Positions 1-7,241 of a DNA stretch of 64,000 nt are shown piece after piece (the stretch's first letter is position 1; each line of letters begins with the position of its first letter). The stretch covers positions 3,038,001-3,102,000 of the forward strand of contig OZ251577.1 in assembly GCA_965243805.1 (NCBI GenBank), written 5' to 3'. Below the pieces are notes generated by a model. That model worked only from the letters and a program-made list of their open reading frames with translations, did no database searches and had not been told where the DNA came from. Origin of the DNA: CATQHQ01 sp965243805 (GTDB lineage: Bacteria > Gemmatimonadota > Gemmatimonadetes > Longimicrobiales > Gaopeijiaceae). Position numbers and translations under genes: made by a program.

Positions 1-103
1 CGTAGAAGTCCTTGGTGGAGCCGGCCCGGGAGCGGATCGCCACCGCGATGTAGATGGCGAAGGAGAGCCCCACCATGACGAACGTCCAAGCGCGCACGTC
101 CAT
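1..103 (-). CDS. Sodium:solute symporter large subunit, N-terminal fragment
   Basis: Only the first 34 codons are inside the window; the gene runs off the left edge. The translation starts MDVRAWTFVMVGLSF, continues through a hydrophobic first membrane segment and ends SRAGSTKDFY. This resembles the start of sodium:solute symporter (SSS) family proteins of the two-subunit kind that pair with a DUF4212 protein. The preceding gene is exactly such a DUF4212 protein, 37 bp upstream, which supports the call. In the family the protein moves a small carboxylate with Na+ across the inner membrane. The substrate cannot be read from this fragment; formate or acetate would suit the neighbourhood but that is a guess. 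Confidence 0.7.
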   Translation of the reverse strand, partial: MDVRAWTFVMVGLSFAIYIAVAIRSRAGSTKDFY

Positions 104-140
104 TTGGGTCAGCGGCCGCCCCGCGCCTTGGCCAGTGCCG

Positions 141-425
141 TCACTCCTCCGACACCCCGAACTCTGCGTCCAGCCGGTTCATCAGGCGCGCGTAGACGAA
201 GATCAGCGCCACAAAGACGTAGATCGACCCCTGCTGGGCGAACCAGAAGCCCAGCTTGAAGCCGGTGCCGGGGATGCGGATGGCGTTCAGCGCGTCGGCC
301 AGCACGATCCCGAAGCCGTAGGAGACGACGAACCAGATCGAGAGCAGGACCAGCAGGCAGCGCAGGTTGCGCCGCCAGTAGGCGCCCAGGTCCCGCTGGT
401 CCCGCTGGTCCGGCTGGCCGTCCAC
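141..425 (-). CDS. DUF4212 family small subunit of a sodium/solute symporter
   Basis: This 94-residue protein has two hydrophobic helices (about residues 22-48 and 60-80) and the pattern typical of DUF4212 proteins: an N-terminal YWRRNLR, a central FGFWFAQQGS-like turn (here LGFWFAQQGS) and a short acidic tail. DUF4212 proteins are encoded directly before SSS-type symporters and are regarded as their small subunit, and that is the arrangement here. The start is GTG at 425, one base after the fhs stop codon, so the three genes (fhs, DUF4212, symporter) are probably one transcript. Regulation is not visible separately from that transcript. Confidence 0.85.
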   Translation of the reverse strand: MDGQPDQRDQRDLGAYWRRNLRCLLVLLSIWFVVSYGFGIVLADALNAIRIPGTGFKLGFWFAQQGSIYVFVALIFVYARLMNRLDAEFGVSEE

Positions 426-426
426 C

Positions 427-2094
427 CTACATCAGCCCTCCGACGACCCCCTCGTCGTCGATCGACATCGCCAGCGCGGCGGGCCGAGCGCCCAGCCCCG
501 GCATCGTCATGATCTCGCCCGTCTTGGCCACCACGAATCCAGCCCCGGCCGACGGCGTCACCTCCCGCACCGTGATCCGGAAGCCCCTGGGCCGTCCCAG
601 CAGCGCCGGGTTGTCGGAGAACGAGTACTGGGTCTTGGCGATGCACACCGGCGCGTCGGCCAGCCCGAAGGATTCCAGGCGCGCCAGCTCGTCCTCCACG
701 CCGGTGAGGAAGTCGACGCCGTCGGCGCCGTAGATCGACTGCGCCACGCTCTCGATCTTCTCCTTGAGGGGGATGGCGTCGGGGTAGAGGGGCTGGAAGT
801 CGGCGGTTCCGTCGTGGGCCAGCTCCCACACCGCGTCGGCCAGTTCCAAGCAGCCCCGACCGCCGCCGCCGTGGGGGTTCGCCTCCACCGCAGCCACGCC
901 TTTCGCCGCGCAGCCGTCCAGCACCGCCTCGACCTCGGCCCGGGTGTCGCTGGCGAAGCGGTTGAGCGCCACCACCGCCGGGACGCCGAACCGCCCCACG
1001 TTCTCCACGTGGCCGAAGAGGTTGGCCATCCCGCGCTCCAGCGCCGCCACGTCTTCCTGGGCCAGATCGTCCTTGGACGCGCCGCCGTTCATCTTGAGCG
1101 CACGGATCGTGGCCACGATCGCCACCGCGTCGGGCCGCAGCCCGCCCAGTCGGCACTTGATGTCGAAGAACTTCTCGGCTCCCAGGTCGGCGCCGAAGCC
1201 CGCCTCCGTGACCACGATGTCGCCCAGCTTCATCCCAGAGCGGGTGGCGATCAGGGAGTTGCAGCCGTGGGCGATGTTGGCGAACGGCCCGCCGTGGACG
1301 AACGCCGGCGTGCCGCCCAGCGTCTGCACCATGTTGGGGTGCACCGCGTCCTTGAGCAGGATCGTCATCGGCACGTGGGCGCCGATCTCCCGGGCGCGCA
1401 CGGGCTCCCGGCTGCGGGTGTAGCCCACGATGATCGTGCCGAGCCGCTCCTGCAGGTCCGCCAAGTCGCGAGCCAGGCAGAACACTGCCATCACCTCCGA
1501 CGCCGCCGTGATCATGAAGCGGTCCTGCCGGGGGATGCCTCCCAGTGGGCCTCCCAGGCCGATCACCACGTCCCGGAGTGCCCGGTCGTTCATGTCCACC
1601 GCGCGGCCCCAGGTGATCCGCCGGTGGTCCAACCCCGCGGAGTTGGGCCGGAAGAGGTGGTTGTCCAGCATCGCCGAAAGCAGCGCGTGGGCCGACGTGA
1701 TCGCGTGGAAGTCGCCGGTGAAGTGGAGGTTGATCTCCTCCATCGGCACTACCTGAGACCAGCCGCCCCCCGCGGCTCCGCCCTTGATCCCGAAGACGGG
1801 TCCTAGGGACGGTTCCCGAATGCAGAGGAGCGGGTTGCGCCCCCGGAGCGTCAGCGCGTCGGCGAGCCCGACCGATGTGGTGGATTTGCCCTCGCCGGCG
1901 GCGGTGGGGCTGACGCCGGTGACCAGCACCAGCTTGGGGGAGCGGTCCGGCTTGGAATCGATCACCTCCAGGGGGACCTTGGCCTTGTAGTGGCCGAAGA
2001 GCTGGATTTCGTCGGCGGAGAGACCGGCCTTGGCGGCGATCTCGGTGATCGGCTTGATCTTGTGGGCCTGTGCGATGGCGATGTCGGAAAGCAT
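427..2094 (-). CDS. fhs: Formate--tetrahydrofolate ligase
   Basis: At 555 aa the protein has the usual length of the family. It joins formate to tetrahydrofolate with ATP, giving 10-formyl-THF for C1 metabolism in the cytoplasm. The P-loop-like ATP site is visible as VTGVSPTAAGEGKSTTSVGL near residues 59-78. Other family blocks include REPSLGPVFGIKGGAAGGG and NGGASKDDL. The start is ATG at 2094 (MLSDIAIAQAHKI), as in homologues. It lies downstream of the formate dehydrogenase genes on the same strand, separated by the carbamoyltransferase module. That suggests the operon both oxidises formate and channels it into folate chemistry, with the direction depending on conditions. A 99-bp gap precedes it, so it may have an additional promoter, but I see no clear boxes. 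Confidence 0.97.
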   Translation of the reverse strand: MLSDIAIAQAHKIKPITEIAAKAGLSADEIQLFGHYKAKVPLEVIDSKPDRSPKLVLVTGVSPTAAGEGKSTTSVGLADALTLRGRNPLLCIREPSLGPVFGIKGGAAGGGWSQVVPMEEINLHFTGDFHAITSAHALLSAMLDNHLFRPNSAGLDHRRITWGRAVDMNDRALRDVVIGLGGPLGGIPRQDRFMITAASEVMAVFCLARDLADLQERLGTIIVGYTRSREPVRAREIGAHVPMTILLKDAVHPNMVQTLGGTPAFVHGGPFANIAHGCNSLIATRSGMKLGDIVVTEAGFGADLGAEKFFDIKCRLGGLRPDAVAIVATIRALKMNGGASKDDLAQEDVAALERGMANLFGHVENVGRFGVPAVVALNRFASDTRAEVEAVLDGCAAKGVAAVEANPHGGGGRGCLELADAVWELAHDGTADFQPLYPDAIPLKEKIESVAQSIYGADGVDFLTGVEDELARLESFGLADAPVCIAKTQYSFSDNPALLGRPRGFRITVREVTPSAGAGFVVAKTGEIMTMPGLGARPAALAMSIDDEGVVGGLM

Positions 2095-2193
2095 GGAGTT
2101 CGCGGGCGGTGAGGAAGTTGGATGAGGGCGGGCTGGAAGGATGCGCCAAAGGGCGGCGGACCGGCGGGCCGGTGGCCAACCCCCGGGTCGTCG

Positions 2194-4047
2194 TCAATCC
2201 AGCTCGAAGGAGTCCTTGTATTCTACGGCCAGCGCCGGATCCTGCGCACCCTTGTCGAGCAGGCAGTTGCCGATCGCCAGGCAGTCGATGTCGGTGCCCA
2301 TGAAGCAGCGGAAAGCGTCGGCCGGCGAGCACACGATCGGCTCTCCGCGCACGTTGAAGCTGGTGTTGACGAGTACGGGACAGCCCGTGCGGGCCTTGAA
2401 CGCTTCGATCAGGGCGTAGTAGCGCGGGTTGGTGTCGGTGTGGACGGTCTGCACCCGGGCCGAGTAGTCCACATGGGTCACGGCAGGGACCTGGGAGCGG
2501 GGCACGTTGAGCAAGTCGAGTCCGAAGAGGGAGCCCTCCGCCTCCGACATCGCCCGCCGGCGCTCCGGCTGCACGCCGGCCACCAGCAGCATGTAGGGGC
2601 TGTCGGCCTCCAGCTCGAACCACTCCCCCACGTCGGGGCGGAGCACGCTGGGCGCGAAGGGCCGGAAGGACTCCCGGAACTTGACCTTCAGGTTCAGCGT
2701 CTTCTGCATTGCCGGCGACCGGGGGTCGCCCAAGATCGAACGGTTGCCGAGGGCGCGGGGACCGAACTCCATCCGGCCCTGGAACCAGCCCACGACCTTT
2801 CCCTCCACTAGCGCCGTTGCCACCGCGTCGGTCAGCGCGGCGTCGGAGAGCGTCTCGTACCGTCCGCCGGCGGTGTCCAGGGCGTCCTCGATCTCCGCCT
2901 GGCTGAACTCGGGTCCCAGGAGCGCGCCGCGCATGGCGTCGGTCCGCTGGCCCGCGCCGCCGGAGCCGCCCGAGTGCCGGGGTTCCCCGAAGAGGCGGTG
3001 GCTGGCGGCCAGCGCCGCTCCCAGGGCGCCGCCCGCGTCGCCGGCTGCCGGCTGCACCCAGATCTCGTCGAAGTGCCCGTCGCGCAGCACCTTCCCGTTG
3101 GCCACGCAGTTGAGGGCGACCCCCCCGGCCAGGCACAGGCGCGGAATCCCGGTCTCCTTGCGCAGGGAGCGGGTCAGGCGCAACACCGCCTCCTCCACCA
3201 CGGCCTGGATCGACGCCGCCAAGTCCATGTGCCGCTGCTCCACGGCCTCCTCCGGCGAGCGGGGCGGACCGCCAAAGAGCGCGTCGAAGCGGTCGTTGGT
3301 CATCGTCAGCCCGGTGCAGTAGTTGAAGTAGCGCATGTCGAGCCGGAACGAACCGTCGGGCTTCAGGTCGATCAGGTGATCCAGGATCGCCTGCGCGTAC
3401 TTGGGCTCGCCGTAGGGCGCCAACCCCATGACTTTGTACTCGCCGGAGTTGACGCGGAAGCCGGTGTAGTAGGTGAAGGCGGTGTAGAGCAGCCCGAGGG
3501 AGTGGGGAAAGTGAATCTCCCGGATCGTCTCCAGTTCGGTGCCGCGCCCGATCGCCACCGAGGTCGTGGCCCATTCGCCCACCCCGTCCATGGTGAGCAC
3601 GACGGCCTCGTGAAAGGGCGAGGGGTAGAAGGCGCTGGCCGCGTGGGACTGGTGATGCTCGGCGAAGAGCAGCTTTCGGCTCCACTCTACGTCCGGGTCC
3701 AGACTCTCCAGTCGTTCCGCCAGCAGGCTCTTCTGGAAGAGCTTCTCCTTGATCCACACCGGAATCGCCTTGCCGAAGGCCCGAAAGCCTCGCGGCGCAA
3801 AGGCGATCGCCGTCTCCACCAGTCGCTCGAACTTGAGGAACGGCTTGTCGTAGAACGCGACTCGGTCCACGTCCGCCGCAGCCACGCCGGCGTAGTCCAG
3901 GCACCAGGCGACGGCGTTGGACGGATAGGCGGCGTCGTGCTTCTTGCGAGTGAAGCGCTCTTCCTGCGCTGCCGCGACGATCCGTCCTTGATCCACGAGG
4001 ACCGCGGCGCTGTCGTGATAGAACGCCGATATGCCGAGGACGCGCAC
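2194..4047 (-). CDS. Carbamoyltransferase, NodU/CmcH family
   Basis: This is a 617-aa protein with an N-terminal TsaD/Kae1-like domain and a C-terminal carbamoyltransferase domain. The start MRVLGISAFYHDSAAVLVDQ and the metal-binding block EHHQSHAASAF (around residue 130) are typical of the family, as are GVALNCVANGK and FGPRALGNRSIL further on. Such enzymes use carbamoyl phosphate and ATP to O-carbamoylate a sugar or small molecule (NodU: Nod factor; CmcH: cephem). The start is GTG at 4047, 9 bp after the DUF5989 stop. The SxtJ, SGNH and DUF5989 neighbours are a recurrent partner set of such carbamoyltransferases; together they are probably a surface-glycan or metabolite modification module. 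The substrate is not known. Confidence 0.92.
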   Translation of the reverse strand: MRVLGISAFYHDSAAVLVDQGRIVAAAQEERFTRKKHDAAYPSNAVAWCLDYAGVAAADVDRVAFYDKPFLKFERLVETAIAFAPRGFRAFGKAIPVWIKEKLFQKSLLAERLESLDPDVEWSRKLLFAEHHQSHAASAFYPSPFHEAVVLTMDGVGEWATTSVAIGRGTELETIREIHFPHSLGLLYTAFTYYTGFRVNSGEYKVMGLAPYGEPKYAQAILDHLIDLKPDGSFRLDMRYFNYCTGLTMTNDRFDALFGGPPRSPEEAVEQRHMDLAASIQAVVEEAVLRLTRSLRKETGIPRLCLAGGVALNCVANGKVLRDGHFDEIWVQPAAGDAGGALGAALAASHRLFGEPRHSGGSGGAGQRTDAMRGALLGPEFSQAEIEDALDTAGGRYETLSDAALTDAVATALVEGKVVGWFQGRMEFGPRALGNRSILGDPRSPAMQKTLNLKVKFRESFRPFAPSVLRPDVGEWFELEADSPYMLLVAGVQPERRRAMSEAEGSLFGLDLLNVPRSQVPAVTHVDYSARVQTVHTDTNPRYYALIEAFKARTGCPVLVNTSFNVRGEPIVCSPADAFRCFMGTDIDCLAIGNCLLDKGAQDPALAVEYKDSFELD

Positions 4048-4056
4048 TCTGGACGG

Positions 4057-4227
4057 CTAGAAGACCGTGTACACCATCGGCGCGACCGCGCTACCCTGGC
4101 TCAGCACGATCAGGCCGCCAATCAGGAGGAGCGTGACGATGACCGGAAACAGCCAATACTTCTTCCGGACGCGCAGAAAAGCCCAGAACTCCCGGAGGAA
4201 GTCGAGTGTGGTCGTAGCGAACTTCAT
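4057..4227 (-). CDS. DUF5989 family small membrane protein
   Basis: A 56-aa protein with a short N-terminal amphipathic part, the block FLREFWAFLRVRKKYWL, one long membrane helix and the conserved end LSQGSAVAPMVYTVF. This is the complete signature of DUF5989, a family almost always next to SxtJ and carbamoyltransferase genes. The function is unknown; a membrane anchor or partner for the carbamoyltransferase is a reasonable inference. The ATG at 4227 overlaps by four bases (ATGA) the stop of a 14-codon micro-ORF, so translation may be coupled to upstream genes through it. Confidence 0.9.
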   Translation of the reverse strand: MKFATTTLDFLREFWAFLRVRKKYWLFPVIVTLLLIGGLIVLSQGSAVAPMVYTVF

Positions 4228-4268
4228 GGGAAGAATGTAGTCAGAGCAGTGGACGACGGGTACCTCAT
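4224..4268 (-). CDS. 14-codon micro-ORF, likely repeat-junction remnant
   Basis: Reading from ATG at 4268 gives MRYPSSTALTTFFP and a stop that overlaps the DUF5989 start by ATGA; its own start overlaps the stop of the SGNH gene by ATGA. The first 14 bases (ATGAGGTACCCGTC) are identical to the first 14 bases of the SGNH gene that starts at 5545. It therefore marks the boundary of the tandem duplication. It may also serve to hand ribosomes from the SGNH gene to the DUF5989 gene. Whether the peptide itself matters is unknown. Confidence 0.45.
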   Translation of the reverse strand: MRYPSSTALTTFFP

Positions 4269-5545
4269 GGAGCCGTCTCCCGTCGGTCGTTGCACACCTC
4301 CGGGCTGTCCTTGATGTAGTCGAGCACCGCCTCCGCGGCCCACTGGTGGCCTGCAGCGTTCCAATGACCGTCGTAGGCCCACTGAGCGTCCGTGAGCTCG
4401 TGGCCTTGGCGGAGGATGTAGTCGGCATGGTCGATGACGGGGACCCCGGCGGCGTCTGCAACGGCGGCGATTCGGTCGAACACGCGGGGCGGCCAGTACT
4501 CCAGCCTGGTGGTGTGCACGATCAGAACGACCAACTCGGCGCCGTCTCGGTCGGCCCGCTCTCTGAACTGCTCCATCGCGAAGACCGCGTACTCCAGCGC
4601 CTCTGCGAAGACGGGGGGCAGGGTGTCCTGGGCCACGACCACGTGGAAGTTCATCCGCGTGGTCGGCTGCCACCCGTCCAGCGACGTCCGGTAGCGAGGA
4701 CGTCCCGCCAGCACCTCCATCCTTCGGGCGCGGGCGTGGTCCGTGGAGTAGCGGTTGGCCATGATCCCTAGGTAGAAGTCCGCCACGGCGGCGAGGTACG
4801 ATACCCTGCTCGGTCCGTCCAGGGCGCGGGCCAGCCAAGGATCGGTGGGCCAGCCCACCCAAGGGTCGCCGACCGAATCGGAAAGCAGCCTCGCAGGCTC
4901 TGGATGGGGCGGTCGAAGCTCGATCTCTCCGTCGAGTGTCCGTCTGACGCCCGTGTTTCCAGGGAAGCGATCCGGGTCCCACCCGCTGGCCGCCCCACGG
5001 AGCACCGGCGAGCCGTCGGTCAGATCGTTGGGGTTCCAGACCAAGACGAGCAGCCTCGGGTGCAGCGGTCGCGCGTAGTGGTCGTAGTACGCCAGCTGTT
5101 CGATCGGTCCCGTGCCCTGGCGTCCGAAGGCCGTGGAGATTAGCCCCAAGCCCGGCATCTGGTCCGCCGCGAGTTCTTCCAGTCGGACCTGGACTTTGTG
5201 TTCGATCGGCACTTCCAGCGCGTCGACGAAGGAGTCGCCGATGAAGGCGACGTGACAGCTCCGTGCCGCCCGCTCTGGGTCGGGGGGCTCCCGGTCCAGG
5301 AAGCCGTATCGGTTCGTCTTGGAGGTGGTCCAGAAGTCCACCCGGTTGGTGTAGCGGACTTCGATGTTCGGCTGCTTCATCATCCCCACGCCGGGCACGA
5401 TGACCCTCGGCACGACTGGAGCCGTGAAGGGGATCGTGAATCGGAGGTACGCCTCGCCGACCAAGGCGGCTGCAACGACTCCGGCCGTCAGGACCAAAGT
5501 GCCGCGCACGACGATCCGCACTCCCCGACGAGACGGGTACCTCAT
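4265..5545 (-). CDS. Membrane-anchored SGNH/GDSL hydrolase-like protein, copy 1
   Basis: A 426-aa protein with an N-terminal signal-anchor helix (about residues 14-34) followed by a periplasmic SGNH/GDSL fold. The block I nucleophile motif is GDSF (residues 103-106) and the C-terminal block V Asp-x-x-His is DGHW. An Asn-containing stretch, VWNPNDL, sits between them. Proteins of this kind remove or transfer acyl groups on surface polysaccharides. The start ATG at 5545 overlaps the stop of copy 2 (ATGA). It is a close tandem paralogue of the next gene, with long identical stretches at both ends and a divergent patch in the middle. Its first five codons match the micro-ORF at 4268 and not copy 2, which indicates that the start was formed at a duplication junction. 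Confidence 0.82.
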   Translation of the reverse strand: MRYPSRRGVRIVVRGTLVLTAGVVAAALVGEAYLRFTIPFTAPVVPRVIVPGVGMMKQPNIEVRYTNRVDFWTTSKTNRYGFLDREPPDPERAARSCHVAFIGDSFVDALEVPIEHKVQVRLEELAADQMPGLGLISTAFGRQGTGPIEQLAYYDHYARPLHPRLLVLVWNPNDLTDGSPVLRGAASGWDPDRFPGNTGVRRTLDGEIELRPPHPEPARLLSDSVGDPWVGWPTDPWLARALDGPSRVSYLAAVADFYLGIMANRYSTDHARARRMEVLAGRPRYRTSLDGWQPTTRMNFHVVVAQDTLPPVFAEALEYAVFAMEQFRERADRDGAELVVLIVHTTRLEYWPPRVFDRIAAVADAAGVPVIDHADYILRQGHELTDAQWAYDGHWNAAGHQWAAEAVLDYIKDSPEVCNDRRETAP

Positions 5546-6804
5546 GGAGCCGTCTCCCGTCGGTCGCTGCACACCTCCGGGCTGTCCTTGATGTAGTCGA
5601 GCACCGCCTCTGCTGCCCACTGGTGGCCTGGGGCGTTCCAATGGGCGTCGTGGGGCCACTGGGCGTCCTCGAGCTCGTGGCCCTGGCGGAGGATGTAGTC
5701 GGCATGGTCGATGACGGGGACACCGCTGGCGTCGGCAACGGCGGCTATTCGGTCGAAGACGCGGGGCGGCCAGTACTCCAGCTTGGCGGTGTGCGCGATC
5801 AGAACGACCAACTCGGCGCCGTCTCGGTCGGCCCGTTCCCTGAACTGCTCCATCGCGAAGGCCGCATACTCCAGTGCCTCTGCGAAGACGGGGGGCAGGG
5901 TGTCCGAGGGCAAGGCCAAATTGAAGCTCAGCCGCGTGGTCGGCCGCCACCCGTCCAGCGACGTTCGGTAGCGAGGACGTTGTGCCATCGCCTCCATCGC
6001 TCGAGCGAGAGTGTGGTCCTTGGAGTAGCGGTTGGCCAAGCTCTGTAGGCGAAAGTCCGCCACGGCGGCGAGGTATGACGCCCTGCTCGGTCCGTCCAGG
6101 GCGCGGGCTAGCCAAGGATCGGTGGGCCAGCTCGCCCAAGGATCGCCGACCGAATCGGAAAGCAGCCGCGCAGGCTCTGGATGGGGCGGTCGAAGCTCGA
6201 TCTCTCCGTCGAGTGTCTCTCTGACGCCTGTGTTTCCGGGGAAGCGGTCCGGGTCCCACCCGCTGGCCACCCCACGGAGGACCGGCGAGCTGTCCGGCAG
6301 ATCGTTGGGGTTCCAGACCAAGACGAGCAGCCTCGGGTGCAGCGGTCGCGCGTAGTGGTCGTAGTACGCCAGCTGTTCGATCGGTCCCGTGCCCTGGCGT
6401 CCGAAGGCCGTGGAGATTAGCCCCAAGCCCGGCATCTGGTCCGCCGCGAGTTCTTCCAGTCGGACCTGGACTTTGTGTTCGATCGGCACTTCCAGCGCGT
6501 CGACGAAGGAGTCGCCGATGAAGGCGACGTGGCAGCTCCGTGCCGCCTGCTCCGGGTCGGGGGGCTCCCGGTCCAGGAAGCCGTATCGGTTCGTCCTGGA
6601 GGTGGTCCAGAAGTCCACCCGGTTGGTGTAGCGGACTTCGGCGTTCGGCTGCTTCATCATCCCCACGCCGGGCACGATGACCGTCGGCAAGACCGAGGTC
6701 ATGAAGGGGGCTGTGAAGCGGAGGTACGCCTCGCAGACCAAGGCGGCCGCAACGACTCCGGCCGTCAGGACCAACGTGCGGCGCACGAGTGCGCTCGACC
6801 GCAC
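5542..6804 (-). CDS. Membrane-anchored SGNH/GDSL hydrolase-like protein, copy 2
   Basis: A 420-aa paralogue of the preceding entry with the same plan: a signal-anchor helix (LVLTAGVVAAALVCEAYL), GDSF as block I, VWNPNDL in the middle, and DAHWNAPGH as the terminal Asp-x-x-His motif. I chose the GTG at 6804 (MRSSALVRRTLVLTAG) because the reading frame then starts 2 bp after the SxtJ stop and aligns with the start of copy 1. The copies differ most between the SDSVGDPW and TLPPVFAEALEY blocks, a candidate specificity region. It is probably exported and acts on the same surface substrate as the carbamoyltransferase module, but the reaction is not known. Confidence 0.82.
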   Translation of the reverse strand: MRSSALVRRTLVLTAGVVAAALVCEAYLRFTAPFMTSVLPTVIVPGVGMMKQPNAEVRYTNRVDFWTTSRTNRYGFLDREPPDPEQAARSCHVAFIGDSFVDALEVPIEHKVQVRLEELAADQMPGLGLISTAFGRQGTGPIEQLAYYDHYARPLHPRLLVLVWNPNDLPDSSPVLRGVASGWDPDRFPGNTGVRETLDGEIELRPPHPEPARLLSDSVGDPWASWPTDPWLARALDGPSRASYLAAVADFRLQSLANRYSKDHTLARAMEAMAQRPRYRTSLDGWRPTTRLSFNLALPSDTLPPVFAEALEYAAFAMEQFRERADRDGAELVVLIAHTAKLEYWPPRVFDRIAAVADASGVPVIDHADYILRQGHELEDAQWPHDAHWNAPGHQWAAEAVLDYIKDSPEVCSDRRETAP

Positions 6805-6806
6805 GG

Positions 6807-7241
6807 CTAGTACTGGTTCTCCATGGAGTCGGGCGACGGGCCGGGCGGCTCTCGGGGGATCCAGTAGCTGTCGGCGGCCGGGTCGCGTCGCAAGCGCAAG
6901 ACGTCCTTCCGGATCGCGCGCAAGAAGAGTCCCGTCGGCGTGACCGCAACGAAGTAGATCAGCGCCATCACCACCGGGCTGACGACTCGATGGAGGAACA
7001 TGCCGATCCAGAACCACGCCCTGTTGAGGGGCGACAGCCATTGCGCCTTCGCCAGCGTGACCGCCAGGAGCGCGCCCGCTGCCGCTAGGGGCCACGTCGC
7101 CGGCGGTTCGCCGCGGACGACGAGGGGAAAGAGGCCGATCACCGTGAGCAGGAGCGTGAAGACGATCCCGAACCCCCGATTGGACCCCATCTGGACTGGA
7201 GGCGCGTAGCTGGAGAGTTCCAGCGGGGACGACTGCCTCAT
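6807..7241 (-). CDS. SxtJ family membrane protein
   Basis: A 144-aa protein with about three to four hydrophobic helices (FGIVFTLLLTVIGLFPLVV, WPLAAAGALLAVTLA, WFWIGMFLHRVVSPVVMALIY) and the block GLFLRAIRKDVLRLRRDP near the end. This matches SxtJ, a small membrane protein found beside carbamoyltransferases, first named in the saxitoxin cluster; here there is no toxin pathway. The ATG at 7241 overlaps the formate dehydrogenase stop by ATGA, so this module is translationally joined to the formate dehydrogenase genes. The role is unknown. Confidence 0.85.
   Translation of the reverse strand: MRQSSPLELSSYAPPVQMGSNRGFGIVFTLLLTVIGLFPLVVRGEPPATWPLAAAGALLAVTLAKAQWLSPLNRAWFWIGMFLHRVVSPVVMALIYFVAVTPTGLFLRAIRKDVLRLRRDPAADSYWIPREPPGPSPDSMENQY

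Noticed and set aside
2095..2193. Terminator between the carbamoyltransferase gene and fhs
   Set aside because: Short G+C inverted words (for example ccggcgggccgg) are present, but there is no stable stem with a T-run on the transcribed strand.
287..3904. A 1205-codon open frame on the minus strand over fhs and the carbamoyltransferase gene
   Set aside because: It is out of frame with both genes, is Arg/Gly/Pro-rich and has no recognisable domain; long shadow frames are expected at this G+C content. The two real genes explain the strand.
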